A stretch of DNA of 64,000 nt, taken from Pseudomonas sp. Irchel 3H7. GTDB taxonomy: Bacteria; Pseudomonadota; Gammaproteobacteria; Pseudomonadales; Pseudomonadaceae. The stretch covers positions 248,001 to 312,000 of the forward strand of contig NZ_FYEA01000010.1 of the NCBI RefSeq assembly GCF_900187605.1, in the 5' to 3' direction. Position numbers and translations under genes: made by a program. The notes beneath the pieces are model-generated. The model was not told where the DNA came from, searched no databases, and saw only the letters and a program-made list of their open reading frames with translations. Below are positions 46,201 to 55,310 of this stretch, piece by piece (positions within the stretch are counted from its first letter, which is position 1; each line of letters begins with the position of its first letter).

Positions 46201-47394
46201 ATGAAACCTCTCAAAAGCAGCGCCGTTTTGCTTTTCTCTGTGGCCTGCGGTCTGGCCGTGGGCAACGTGTATTACGCACAGCCATTGCTGGACGCCATGG
46301 CCGAGGCGTTTGCCCTGTCGCCGGCGACCATCGGCATCGTCATCACCCTGACGCAAATCGGCTACGGCATCGGTCTGGTACTACTGGTGCCCCTCGGTGA
46401 TCTGCTCAACCGGCGCCGATTGATCGTCACTCAAACGCTGCTATCGGCAGCGGCATTGTTGATGATCGCGCTGGCGCCCAACAGTGCGTGGCTGCTGCTT
46501 GGCATGACCTTGACAGGGCTGCTCGCGGTAGTGACGCAGGTGCTGGTGGCTTACGCCGCCACGCTGGCGCTCCCGGCCCAGCGCGGGCGCGTGGTCGGGG
46601 TGGTCACCAGCGGTATCGTGGTAGGAATTCTGCTGGCACGCACGGTTGCCGGCGGCATGGCCGATCTGGCTGGGTGGCGAGCGATTTATTTCCTGTCAGC
46701 GGGGCTGACATTGTTGATGGCGCTGCTGCTGTTTCGCGTCCTGCCCAAGCATGAAGCCCCACAACCGGCGACTGGCTACACCGCACTGATTGCTTCGGTA
46801 TTCGGTCTGTTCAAAGAGGAACCGGTACTGCGTCAACGCGCGATCCTCGCGCTGCTGACCTTTGCCAGCGCAATGGTGCTGTGGACGCCGATGGTGTTGC
46901 CGCTGGCCGCGCCGCCACTTTCTTTGTCACACAGTGAAATCGGACTGTTCGGGCTGGCCGGTGCCGCAGGTGCGCTGGCCGCCGCACGGGCCGGACACTT
47001 GGCTGATCGCGGCCTCGGACAATGGGTCAGCAGTCTTTCGCTGTTGCTGATGCTCGCTTCATGGCTACCAATCGCCCTCACCCAATCTTCGCTGTGGGCA
47101 TTGCTACTCGGCGTGATCACTCTGGATCTGGGTCTGCAAGCGGTGCACGTCACCAGCCAGAGCATGATCTACAGCGTGCGCCCCGAAGCGCAAAGCCGTC
47201 TCACCGCCGGTTACATGCTGTTCTACTCGATCGGCAGCGCGCTCGGCTCCATCGGCTCGACCGCGATGTACGCGTGGGCCGGATGGATCGGCGTGTGCCT
47301 GCTCGGCGCGGGCATCAACGCCGTGGCGCTCGCGTACTGGTGGCTGACCCTGAAAAGCGGCGCACCGGCACGCTGCGCCACTCAAGCGAGTTAA
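46201..47394 (+). CDS. MFS transporter (YgaY/arabinose-efflux type)
   Basis: A 397-residue inner-membrane protein with about 12 hydrophobic segments. The first periplasmic loop region VGNVYYAQPLLDAMAEAF is typical of one MFS subgroup. I chose ATG at 46201 because AAAAGG lies 9 nt upstream; two earlier in-frame starts exist. The end overlaps the convergent cytochrome b561 gene by 4 nt. Substrate unknown. Confidence 0.85.
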   Translation: MKPLKSSAVLLFSVACGLAVGNVYYAQPLLDAMAEAFALSPATIGIVITLTQIGYGIGLVLLVPLGDLLNRRRLIVTQTLLSAAALLMIALAPNSAWLLLGMTLTGLLAVVTQVLVAYAATLALPAQRGRVVGVVTSGIVVGILLARTVAGGMADLAGWRAIYFLSAGLTLLMALLLFRVLPKHEAPQPATGYTALIASVFGLFKEEPVLRQRAILALLTFASAMVLWTPMVLPLAAPPLSLSHSEIGLFGLAGAAGALAAARAGHLADRGLGQWVSSLSLLLMLASWLPIALTQSSLWALLLGVITLDLGLQAVHVTSQSMIYSVRPEAQSRLTAGYMLFYSIGSALGSIGSTAMYAWAGWIGVCLLGAGINAVALAYWWLTLKSGAPARCATQAS

Positions 47395-47936
47395 CCGCGG
47401 TCGCGACCGCGCAACATACTGTCGAGCACCTCGTCGCGGCGGATCCAGCCATGAAACAGCGCCGCCGCCAGGTGCAGCAGCACCGTCAGAAACAACAGAT
47501 AGGCCAGATACCCGTGAGCCTTGCGCAAAATCGCGAACAACTGCGCATCAGCCGGAACAATGGCTGGCAACTGCAACGTTGTGCTGAGCATGACCGGTTC
47601 ACCCGAAGCACTGATCATCGCCCAGCCCAGCAACGGCAACACCAGCATCAACGCGTACAGCAGCAGATGCGAAGCCTTCGCCGCCATCACTTGCCAACTT
47701 GGCAAATCCGCCGGCAGCGGCGGTTGGCGCGTAGTGAACCGCACCAGCAAACGGACAATCACCAGCGCCAGAATCGCAATGCCCAGCGGTTTGTGCAGAT
47801 GGATCAACCATTCATGCCGCTCGGAAACCGAGGTGACCATGCCGGCACCAATAAACAGCATGGCGATGATCATGATTGCCATCAGCCAGTGCAGCAGGCG
47901 CGCCAACAGGGCGAAATGCGTCGGTTGAGTGCTCAT
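47391..47936 (-). CDS. Cytochrome b561
   Basis: A 181-residue inner-membrane dihaem cytochrome with four membrane segments. Candidate haem-ligand histidines occur in LLHW, HLHKPLG, KASHLLLY and LLHLAAALFHG. It likely passes electrons from the quinone pool. It overlaps the catalase-like gene upstream by 4 nt (ATGA) and should be co-expressed with it from the ECF promoter at 49083-49108. Confidence 0.88.
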   Translation of the reverse strand: MSTQPTHFALLARLLHWLMAIMIIAMLFIGAGMVTSVSERHEWLIHLHKPLGIAILALVIVRLLVRFTTRQPPLPADLPSWQVMAAKASHLLLYALMLVLPLLGWAMISASGEPVMLSTTLQLPAIVPADAQLFAILRKAHGYLAYLLFLTVLLHLAAALFHGWIRRDEVLDSMLRGRDRG

Positions 47937-49039
47937 GGACGAGCCTCCTGTTTGGCAGCGGGCAACTGGCTGACTTCGCTGGTGCGACGCAGATAGGAAT
48001 TGGCGTAACCGGCGGAACGCGCCGCGAGCAACGGGTCGTCGGAGCCTTGAATCCCGGCCGGCAGCACCAGCGGGTCGTAGTTGATATCACGGCATTCGCC
48101 GCTCAGTTGTGGCTGGGTTTTTTCCAGCACCAGTGTGCCGGCGTTCAACACTTTGCGGCCGTCGGGCCAGGTCTTGCTGGCATCGTTCACCGGGTCCTCA
48201 GGATTGGCCAGGGTGATGTTCAACTGAAAACGCAACGGCGCAGACGCCAACCGCTGCACCAGATCCTTCTCGAGAAAATCGCCGCCCTCAGGCGCAGTGG
48301 CGCCCGCAGCGTCTCGCGCCAACGGCGTCATGCTCCAGCGCACGGCCTGTTTTTTACCGCTGGCGTCGACCAGATAAAACGCGTTGACGCTGTTGTAGGT
48401 TTCGGTGGCGTAACTGGCCGAGGGTTTGGCGGTCTTCACCCAGGTCAGAAACGGCACGGCTTCCGGATGCGATGCGAAGAACGCTGGCACCTTGCTCGGA
48501 TCCGGTTTACCGGTGGCCGGATCTGGCGACTGTGCCTGCTGCAATTGATAAAACGCTTCAGGCGTACCGACCGGGAACACCGGCATGCTGTTCATCCCGG
48601 TGCGCCACTGCTGCCCGTTGGCCTGGGTGAATCGCAACGCCAGACTGCGAATCGGCACGCTGCTGTCCGGTGCATACGGATTGCCGGCTGGCAAGGCGAA
48701 TCGCCCGACTACCGGGGTCTGCGGCTCGTTGAACACCTGCGCGGTAGAAAACGCCCGTGCCTCACCACTGCTCTCGAAATGCCCGATCACGCACACGCCT
48801 TTGGCGTGGTTACGGCGAAACCCGGGGTGCACGCCGTTGTTCTTCTCCAGCACATCGACCAACGCTTTTGGCGTCAGGCGTTGTGGGTCAAAGTTGCCGT
48901 GAACGTAGGCGAATGCTCCGGCCACTGCGGCGACTACCACAGCAATGCCGCCCAGACGCAGAACCAGGCTCGCCGCACTCAGTGGCGGACGCTGCGGCCC
49001 GCCGGGCGGTGCAGCATCGGGTGATGAACGATCAACCAT
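47933..49039 (-). CDS. Catalase-family peroxidase (SrpA-like)
   Basis: A 368-residue haem protein with a membrane-anchoring segment near residues 28-46 (probably periplasmic) followed by a compact catalase core. The catalytic His lies in RRNHAKG and the domain continues to SVNAFYLVDASGKKQAVRW. It is shorter than monofunctional catalases, as is usual for this family. The start at 49039 follows GGAG; an earlier ATG is less likely. It is first in a two-gene operon with cytochrome b561, opposite the ECF sigma gene. Confidence 0.87.
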   Translation of the reverse strand: MVDRSSPDAAPPGGPQRPPLSAASLVLRLGGIAVVVAAVAGAFAYVHGNFDPQRLTPKALVDVLEKNNGVHPGFRRNHAKGVCVIGHFESSGEARAFSTAQVFNEPQTPVVGRFALPAGNPYAPDSSVPIRSLALRFTQANGQQWRTGMNSMPVFPVGTPEAFYQLQQAQSPDPATGKPDPSKVPAFFASHPEAVPFLTWVKTAKPSASYATETYNSVNAFYLVDASGKKQAVRWSMTPLARDAAGATAPEGGDFLEKDLVQRLASAPLRFQLNITLANPEDPVNDASKTWPDGRKVLNAGTLVLEKTQPQLSGECRDINYDPLVLPAGIQGSDDPLLAARSAGYANSYLRRTSEVSQLPAAKQEARP

Positions 49040-49082
49040 GAAAAACTCCAGGGCCATCGGCCACAAGTAGGAAGAATCAGCA

Positions 49083-49108
49083 AGACGCGCCTCGTCCGGA
49101 TTTATTCC
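49083..49108 (-). promoter_or_regulatory. ECF-type promoter of the catalase/cytochrome b561 operon
   Basis: Minus strand: GGAATAA-N14-CGTCT, identical in both blocks and spacing to the promoter of the divergent ECF gene at 49137-49162. Confidence 0.8.
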
Positions 49109-49136
49109 ACGCGACGGTATTTATTTTTCCGAACGT

Positions 49137-49162
49137 GGAATAACCTCCAACGACGGGCGTCT
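49137..49162 (+). promoter_or_regulatory. ECF-type promoter of the sigma/anti-sigma operon
   Basis: GGAATAA (49137-49143), 14-bp spacer, CGTCT (49158-49162), 34 nt upstream of the sigma gene. The match with the opposite promoter implies that this sigma factor controls both. Confidence 0.8.
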
Positions 49163-49196
49163 CCCTAGTCCACAGCGTAGTGACTAGCAGAATTTC

Positions 49197-49703
49197 ATGA
49201 GCGAATTCGACGAACAGTTGAGAGAAATCATTCCCAGATTGCGCCGCTTTGCCGTGTCACTGACACGCAACAGCAGCAGTGCCGACGATCTGGTACAGGC
49301 TTGCCTCGAGCGGGCACTGTCGAGTTGGGGCGATAAACGCGCCGACGGCGACTTGCGCGCCTGGCTGTTTGCGATCCTCTATCGGCAGTTTCTCGACGCC
49401 CATCGGCGCTCCCGACGCTATGCGCGCATGCTCGAATTCTTCACCGGCCGCGACGATGCCGAACCCTCGGTCGAGCGCACCGTCATCGCCCAGTCGACCC
49501 TGCAAGCCTTCGATCGCCTGCCCAGCGAACAGCGCGCCCTGTTGCTGATGGTCTCAGTGGAAGGCCTTTCCTATAAAGAGGTCGCCGAGATTCTCGGCGC
49601 CCCGATCGGCACCGTGATGTCGCGCCTGTCCCGCGCCCGCCAGGCCTTGCGCCAACTCAGCGACGGCGAAATCAGCAGCCCTTCTTTGCGGATACTCAAA
49701 TGA
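49197..49703 (+). CDS. ECF RNA polymerase sigma factor
   Basis: A 168-residue group IV sigma factor with region 2 (SADDLVQACLERAL; LRAWLFAILYRQFLDAHR) and region 4 (LPSEQRALLLMVSVEGLSYK then APIGTVMSRLSRARQ). The start codon follows a weak ribosome site. Its stop overlaps the anti-sigma start by 4 nt. It probably recognises the GGAATAA/CGTCT promoters on either side of the 157-bp intergenic gap. Confidence 0.92.
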   Translation: MSEFDEQLREIIPRLRRFAVSLTRNSSSADDLVQACLERALSSWGDKRADGDLRAWLFAILYRQFLDAHRRSRRYARMLEFFTGRDDAEPSVERTVIAQSTLQAFDRLPSEQRALLLMVSVEGLSYKEVAEILGAPIGTVMSRLSRARQALRQLSDGEISSPSLRILK

Positions 49704-50455
49704 TCAGCCTGCCTCCCAACGAGCGTGACCTGCACGCCTATGTCGACCACCAGCTCAGCGACGCCGACCGGCGTGTGCTGGAGACCTGGCTGGCCAGTCA
49801 CCCGGATGAAGCGGCGCAGGTTCGCGCCTGGCAACAGGATGCCCAGCAATTGCGCGCGGCACTCAGCGGCGCATTGCAGCAACCGGCCAACCCGGCGCTT
49901 GATCCGGCGATGATTCGCCAGCGCCGCCAGCGTCAATCGCGTCGCCATCTGGCCAGCGCAGCGGTGTTGCTGATAGCGGTCAGCGTCGGCGGATTCAGTG
50001 GTTGGCAGGCTCGGGAAATGACCCTGGTGCGCCCGTCCATGTTGCCGATGACCGACGCCTTGCAAGCCTATCGCCTGATTGCCCAGCAAGGCATGCTGCC
50101 GGCTGATTACAAGGTCGACAGTGATGGCGACATGCAGCGCTGGCTCGACCGTTATTTCAACCGGGCCAGTCGTTTACCGGATCTGAAGGCGGCCGGGTTT
50201 GAACCGGTCAGCGGACGCCTGCTCAGCACCGACGAAGGCCCGGCAGCGATGGTGATGTATGAGGATGGCAGTGGCCACAAGGTGAGTTTCTACGTGCGCC
50301 CGCCGGGGCCGAAGAACACTTTTTTGCCGCGTGGAAGCCGCAGTGATGGCGACTTGCAGGCCGAATACTGGTCGGGTGGTGGCTACAACTATGCGATGGT
50401 CAGCCCGGTCGATACACCAGCGGCGCAACAGCTCAAGCAATCACTGCAATTCTGA
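49700..50455 (+). CDS. Anti-sigma factor, transmembrane
   Basis: A 251-residue protein. The N-terminal ~80 residues are cytoplasmic and anti-sigma-like (ERDLHAYVDHQLSDADRRVL; no HxxxCxxC zinc motif). One membrane segment (HLASAAVLLIAVSVGGF) lies around residue 80 and an exported C-terminal domain (about residues 100-251) presumably senses the signal. It follows the sigma gene with a 4-nt overlap. Confidence 0.88.
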   Translation: MISLPPNERDLHAYVDHQLSDADRRVLETWLASHPDEAAQVRAWQQDAQQLRAALSGALQQPANPALDPAMIRQRRQRQSRRHLASAAVLLIAVSVGGFSGWQAREMTLVRPSMLPMTDALQAYRLIAQQGMLPADYKVDSDGDMQRWLDRYFNRASRLPDLKAAGFEPVSGRLLSTDEGPAAMVMYEDGSGHKVSFYVRPPGPKNTFLPRGSRSDGDLQAEYWSGGGYNYAMVSPVDTPAAQQLKQSLQF

Positions 50456-50470
50456 AAACACCGCTGTTCT

Positions 50471-50573
50471 ATGTAGGAGCTGCGGCACGCTGCGATCTTT
50501 TGATCTTGTTCTTAAGGGCAAGATCAACAGATCGCAGCCTCGTTTCACTCGACAGCTCCTACAAAGGATCGTG
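50471..50573. repeat. Long inverted repeat (GATCGCAGC-type stem-loop)
   Basis: TGTAGGAGCTGCGGCACGCT, then GCGATCTTTTGATC, pairs with GATCAACAGATCGCAGCC ... GAGCTCCTACA-type sequence over about 100 bp. It separates the convergent anti-sigma and csuE genes. Confidence 0.8.
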
Positions 50574-50578
50574 TCAGC

Positions 50579-51550
50579 TCAGAAACCCACGTCCAAAACC
50601 ACATTGTCCAGATACGTGCCCGCCGGCGGCGTGGTCTGGTCGGTGTAGATCTTCGCGTTGTAGTTGAAGATCTGACTGCCCGTGCCCAAGCCGTTTCCCG
50701 GATTGACCTCGGCGTCGGTACTCGCCCGCCGTGCCGCGCCGACACTGCCCCAACGCGTGGTGCCGGCACTTTTGAAAATGTCGTAGGCCAGATAATTGCT
50801 TCCGGAAATCATCCGGCGCCGGCCACCGACACTCACCGCGTTCTGCCCGTCGCTCAGCCCCACGGTGTAGGCACTGCCCTTGGTGCAGGCCAGATTGATC
50901 GTCTGTCCGGTCACCGGGGTGAACGCGCTGACCACCGGCGCGCTGCCGAAGGCAATGTTCGGTGCGGTAATCGTACAGTCGTTGGACACCGTCAAGTTCA
51001 CCGTCAACGACGTCGTGCCGTTGGCGATATCACGCCCGAGGCAAATAGCACCGATGCCGATGCCCGAACAGTAATTCCAGTTCCAGAAAATACTCAGGGT
51101 TTCGGTATACACCCCGGCGGCGACGTTGCTGCCAATGGTGGTACCGAGATACAGCGGCACCGTTTTCGGCGTCGTACCGTTGAGCAGGCCCAGAGCATCG
51201 ATGATGCCGTTGCGCGCAAAGTCATAGGCAGTGCCGCGAGTCAGCGGATAGCTGGTGCTGTTGTTGGCGTAGATCGTGTAATTGATGACATCGCCGGTCG
51301 GCCCGACCAGACCACTTTGAGTCGATGAAACGGTGCCCCAGAAGTGGTCGTTGCTGGTCAGCAGGGACAGCAGCGAACCGGTGCAACTCAAACCCGCATT
51401 CAACGTGGAACTGGGTTGCGAAGTTGTGCGCACGGCAATCGAACTGAGCGTGCCAAACGCCGCTGGCGTGGTGCTGACCACCGAGCACGCGGCCTGCACC
51501 GCCCCGGGTATAAGCAGTGCCAGACATAACAGCCATCGCCGGAACATCAT
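50579..51550 (-). CDS. csuE: Csu pilus tip adhesin (two spore-coat-U domains)
   Basis: A 323-residue exported protein with a signal peptide (RRWLLCLALLIPGAVQA) and two spore-coat-U/Csu domains (about residues 22-165 and 170-323). This two-domain form is that of the CsuE tip adhesin of archaic chaperone-usher pili. Its start overlaps the usher stop by 4 nt (ATGA; a second ATG follows directly). It is last in the operon. Confidence 0.87.
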   Translation of the reverse strand: MMFRRWLLCLALLIPGAVQAACSVVSTTPAAFGTLSSIAVRTTSQPSSTLNAGLSCTGSLLSLLTSNDHFWGTVSSTQSGLVGPTGDVINYTIYANNSTSYPLTRGTAYDFARNGIIDALGLLNGTTPKTVPLYLGTTIGSNVAAGVYTETLSIFWNWNYCSGIGIGAICLGRDIANGTTSLTVNLTVSNDCTITAPNIAFGSAPVVSAFTPVTGQTINLACTKGSAYTVGLSDGQNAVSVGGRRRMISGSNYLAYDIFKSAGTTRWGSVGAARRASTDAEVNPGNGLGTGSQIFNYNAKIYTDQTTPPAGTYLDNVVLDVGF

Positions 51551-53904
51551 TGGCACACCAACGGGCCAATCAACGGCACCTGATCCTGATTCAGATCGAC
51601 ACTGAACTGCGCCTGACAGGTCTTGCCGTCGGCCAGCGTCACTTGCAACGAGTTCTGCGCCTGCAGGTTTTCCAGATACACCAGCCCATCCCAACCGACC
51701 ACCGTCCGCGTCCCGCTCTGCTCATGCAGCACACCCGCGCCCAGCGGCAACTCGCGCTGCTGCGCGTCGACCAGCACGATGCTCGCGGCAATCACTCGGG
51801 TCAGCGGAAATTCCAGCAGATAACCGCTGCCACGCCGCACAGCGATACGCTGTTCGACGTTGGGGCTGCGCACGTTGGCCGGCAGATTCAGTGGATCGAT
51901 TTCATACTTGCCGCGGTAATAGGCACTGCTCCATGGCACCAGCAGATGCCCATTCTTGTCAGTCTGGCCGACCTGCTGATTTTCGTAGCGCACCGGAATG
52001 TCGGCAAAACCCTCAGTACTGACCACCACAAATGCATCGTCGATGCGGTTGGCGGCGAACACCTGACGGTCCATCCACACCAGCGAACCACTGGCATCGG
52101 CCCAACGGGTTTCGGCGTCGGAAGTACCGTAGACGCCGGCCTGCAACTGCACCGATTGCAGACGCCAGGTGACGTCGGCCTGACGATAATCAGCACCATC
52201 ACCCTTGGCGTAGCCCAGATTGAAACCCACGCCGCCCTCAGTCGGCACCGCGCGGCTATAGTTGACCCGCTGCTGGCTCTGCCCGGTTTTACTGCGATCG
52301 CTGCTGATCGCCAGGCTGCCGCGCAGATCGAATGGAATCACCAGTTGCGCCTGCACCGCCCAGTTGCTGTCGCCGATCTCACGGTTGGCCGAGAGGTAGA
52401 AACTGCTGTTGCGCCACAGCGGCTTGCTCCAGCTGAGGTTGAGCAGCCGCGTGCGCGAATCGTCCGCCGCGCGCACATCGAAATAACCGGCGCCGAGACT
52501 GCCCCAGCGGTCTAGGTTGAGGCTCAGGGTCGCTTGCTCGCTACGCCGGCTAAGACTGATGTACGGGCTGTCGACCACGGTCAGATCGGCGTATTGAGCG
52601 TGACGTTGCAGCCGCTGATAAGAAAAGCTGAAACGCTGGTTGCTGTACTGATAGCCCAGGCTTAATTGCTGCCCGCCCTCGCCGTCGAAGCGGCTTTGAC
52701 TCATCGCGCTGTTGAGTACGCCGAAATTGCCCAGACGCAGGTTGCCGCCGAGGCCGCCCAGTGTCAGCGAATCGGCCGCTTCGGCATGGCTTTCCAGAGT
52801 GAAACTGTCGCTGATGCCGTAACGCAGGCTGCCTGAGGTGACACCCGGCCCGTAACTGAAATCCTTCAAGCCGTAGTCGCGACGCAACGTACCGGCGGCC
52901 ACGGAAAAGTCGCTCAAGCCTTTTTGCAGCAAGGTGCTGGTGACATAGAACGGCACCGTGGTCGAGACCTGCCGACCGAGCGCATCAGTGGTCACAACGA
53001 CAGCTTCGCCAGCGCCGTTGATGAACGGAATATTGGTCAGTGTGTACGGCCCGGGCTGCAAGTCTGCACTGCTGGACTTGTAGCCATTGATGAACAGATC
53101 CACCGAGGACGGCACCGCTGCTTCACCGGCAAATTGCGGCAACGGATAGGTCACCAGATCCGGGCGCACCGCGAAATCCCGCGAGAACTGCACGCCGCCC
53201 AGACGCACCGAACTGCTCCACGGCAAAGCGCCGCTGATCACGTCGCCGGCCTCATAGGTAAGCATTCGCTCGTCGTCGGAGTAACGCCAGGTGGTGTCGT
53301 ATCGCAAGTAGCCGTTGTCCAGCGTGTTGAGCGAATCACCGGACAAGGTGCGCCGGTATTGCCCGGTATTGGACAACGTGCCCCAACTGTCGAACAGCCG
53401 CACTTCGTTCCACGCCGCCAGGTAAGTGCCGGCATCGTCAGTGTCGTTGAGGTACAGGTCATAGTTGAACAGCGCGCCGAAACTGCTCAGCGCCGGGGTG
53501 CGCGGATAGGCTTGTCGATTACCGATGAACTGTTCCGGCAGCCAGTCCGGCGGCACGTCCAGCAGCAGGCGTTGACCAACACTGTCGTAGTCAGAGTGCA
53601 GCCCCGCCAGACTGTCGAGATCGACCTCGGCGCCGAGACTGTCGGGCAGTTTCATGCCGGTTTCACGCAACGCCGTCGCCGGGACAAACAAGCGCCCGTC
53701 GCGCTGCTGCACCGCCACTACGCGCCCGGTATTCATCTGGTTGACCACCAGTTCCAGAAACAACTGTGCATCACTCACGGCCTCCATGCCGCTGGGTGGC
53801 GGCGGCAGATCGCCGGCCCCGGATGGTTGAATGAACATCAGGCAACACGCGCCGGTGATGAGCCACAACGGACGCTGAATACGGCGAACCCGTCCTGGGC
53901 TCAT
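51547..53904 (-). CDS. csuD: Fimbrial outer-membrane usher protein (archaic type)
   Basis: A 785-residue usher with a signal sequence (about residues 15-32), an N-terminal chaperone-binding domain, a large beta-barrel with a plug region and C-terminal domains (VGWDGLVYLENLQ; GKTCQAQFSVDL). It assembles the Csu pilus at the outer membrane. An 80-nt gap separates it from the chaperone gene. Confidence 0.93.
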   Translation of the reverse strand: MSPGRVRRIQRPLWLITGACCLMFIQPSGAGDLPPPPSGMEAVSDAQLFLELVVNQMNTGRVVAVQQRDGRLFVPATALRETGMKLPDSLGAEVDLDSLAGLHSDYDSVGQRLLLDVPPDWLPEQFIGNRQAYPRTPALSSFGALFNYDLYLNDTDDAGTYLAAWNEVRLFDSWGTLSNTGQYRRTLSGDSLNTLDNGYLRYDTTWRYSDDERMLTYEAGDVISGALPWSSSVRLGGVQFSRDFAVRPDLVTYPLPQFAGEAAVPSSVDLFINGYKSSSADLQPGPYTLTNIPFINGAGEAVVVTTDALGRQVSTTVPFYVTSTLLQKGLSDFSVAAGTLRRDYGLKDFSYGPGVTSGSLRYGISDSFTLESHAEAADSLTLGGLGGNLRLGNFGVLNSAMSQSRFDGEGGQQLSLGYQYSNQRFSFSYQRLQRHAQYADLTVVDSPYISLSRRSEQATLSLNLDRWGSLGAGYFDVRAADDSRTRLLNLSWSKPLWRNSSFYLSANREIGDSNWAVQAQLVIPFDLRGSLAISSDRSKTGQSQQRVNYSRAVPTEGGVGFNLGYAKGDGADYRQADVTWRLQSVQLQAGVYGTSDAETRWADASGSLVWMDRQVFAANRIDDAFVVVSTEGFADIPVRYENQQVGQTDKNGHLLVPWSSAYYRGKYEIDPLNLPANVRSPNVEQRIAVRRGSGYLLEFPLTRVIAASIVLVDAQQRELPLGAGVLHEQSGTRTVVGWDGLVYLENLQAQNSLQVTLADGKTCQAQFSVDLNQDQVPLIGPLVCQ

Positions 53905-53983
53905 ACGCGCTTTACGTCCGTCAATGGACTCAATCCTCCTGATACCGCTTGCGTCGACGCCAGATGCCTGCGCTACGACTCAC

Positions 53984-54772
53984 TCACTTGGCTGGCGTGA
54001 TGCTCTGCACCTGTGCCGCGCCATTTACTCGTACCTGCAACGCTGAATCACTGGTCAGCGGCGTCGGTGCCGGCCAGCGCATCACCGCACCGGGCAGCAC
54101 ATAACCCAACAACCCTTCGGCCAATGGCTTGCTCTGCCCGGCCTGTTTGATGGCCACGTCGGTCAGCCGGGCATGCACCGCGCCCTGATTGCGCACTTCG
54201 ACATAGGGCTTGCCGTCCACCGCCACCGTGCGCCAGCTCAACTGCGGCAGGCCGACACCTTTGGGATCCCGCGCGCGGCTGCTGTCTTCCTTGCTCCATA
54301 GCCCGGCGCCATAGGCAAACAGCGGTACCGAATAACGCATCTGGAAGCGGATCGCGGCGGCGGTTTTGCCGCCGTCGGTAGTCGCTGGTTGCGCAGTGGG
54401 AATTTCGTCGATGATGATTCGATAGGCCAGTTCCTGCCCCGGCGGCACTTCCTTGGTCCGGGTCAGACGCACCAATTGTTTCTGCCCTGGTTCGATTTTC
54501 GCCACCGGTGGGCTGCCGATCACGTCACGCTGGTTCTGGTATTGCTCGGCGAACCCACTCTGGCTCCAGCCGAACACGCGGATCTGCAGATTGGCGGTTT
54601 CGCTGCCGCGGTTCTCCAGCCACAGCGCACTGGCCTGCTGATCAGCCTCCAGCACCGGATCGATCGGCCAGATCAGCACCGAACTGGCAGCGTGTGCGTT
54701 GCTTGCCCCGAACATGACCACCGCGCACATCGCGCAACACACGAGCGAATGCCGTGACGTAACTGCCCCCAT
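53984..54772 (-). CDS. csuC: Periplasmic pilus chaperone
   Basis: A 262-residue PapD-like immunoglobulin-fold chaperone with a signal peptide (LVCCAMCAVVMFGASNAHA). Family features include LWLENRGSETANLQIRVFGW, KLVRLTRT-like sequence (KQLVRLTRTKEV, residues ~98-109) and the long archaic F1-G1 loop. It caps and folds subunits before the usher adds them. Confidence 0.92.
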   Translation of the reverse strand: MGAVTSRHSLVCCAMCAVVMFGASNAHAASSVLIWPIDPVLEADQQASALWLENRGSETANLQIRVFGWSQSGFAEQYQNQRDVIGSPPVAKIEPGQKQLVRLTRTKEVPPGQELAYRIIIDEIPTAQPATTDGGKTAAAIRFQMRYSVPLFAYGAGLWSKEDSSRARDPKGVGLPQLSWRTVAVDGKPYVEVRNQGAVHARLTDVAIKQAGQSKPLAEGLLGYVLPGAVMRWPAPTPLTSDSALQVRVNGAAQVQSITPAK

Positions 54773-54805
54773 AAACCTGCTCCTTGTCGGCCATTCAACT
54801 TCGCC

Positions 54806-55306
54806 TTACCACGACAGTTGCACCTGCAACACGTCGCTGTACGTCCCCCCAGGCTGATTGCCCGGCAATTGCACCTGACCGTAAATCGGCAGGCTGATGT
54901 TGTTCGCATCGCTGTAAGCCACCGCCACACTCTGGCCAATACCCAGGCTCTGGCTGTAAGCCGCATCACGAAACAGTGCATACGCCACCCGCGCGCTGCC
55001 GCTGTTGACCTGCATATGCCGGCCGCTGCTGTTGTACTGGCCGCCATCGACGCTCATGTTCAGCGTTACGCCCGGCGTGCATTGCAATTGCACCCCGCCG
55101 GTCAGCGCGACCTGTACGGTGCCGGTGGCCAGTGCCGAACGTGAACCGAAATTCAGCCCGCCATAATTCGATACCCCGCCCACCACCAGACACCCGGCAG
55201 TGACCGTGGCGCTGACCTGAAAGCTCTGGCTGGTCGCGGCGGTCAGCGGCAGCGGTGCACTGCCCGCACAAAGCAGGAGCAACGCGGCGCAGCCATGGCA
55301 GCGCAT
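54806..55306 (-). CDS. Csu-type pilus subunit (spore-coat-U domain), fourth subunit gene
   Basis: A 166-residue exported subunit with a signal peptide (HGCAALLLLCAGSAPLPLTAA) and a spore-coat-U domain that starts TSQSFQVSATVTAGC and ends YSDVLQVQLSW. Only 4 nt separate it from the preceding subunit gene. It probably corresponds to CsuB or another minor subunit. Confidence 0.88.
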   Translation of the reverse strand: MRCHGCAALLLLCAGSAPLPLTAATSQSFQVSATVTAGCLVVGGVSNYGGLNFGSRSALATGTVQVALTGGVQLQCTPGVTLNMSVDGGQYNSSGRHMQVNSGSARVAYALFRDAAYSQSLGIGQSVAVAYSDANNISLPIYGQVQLPGNQPGGTYSDVLQVQLSW

Positions 55307-55310
55307 GGCA

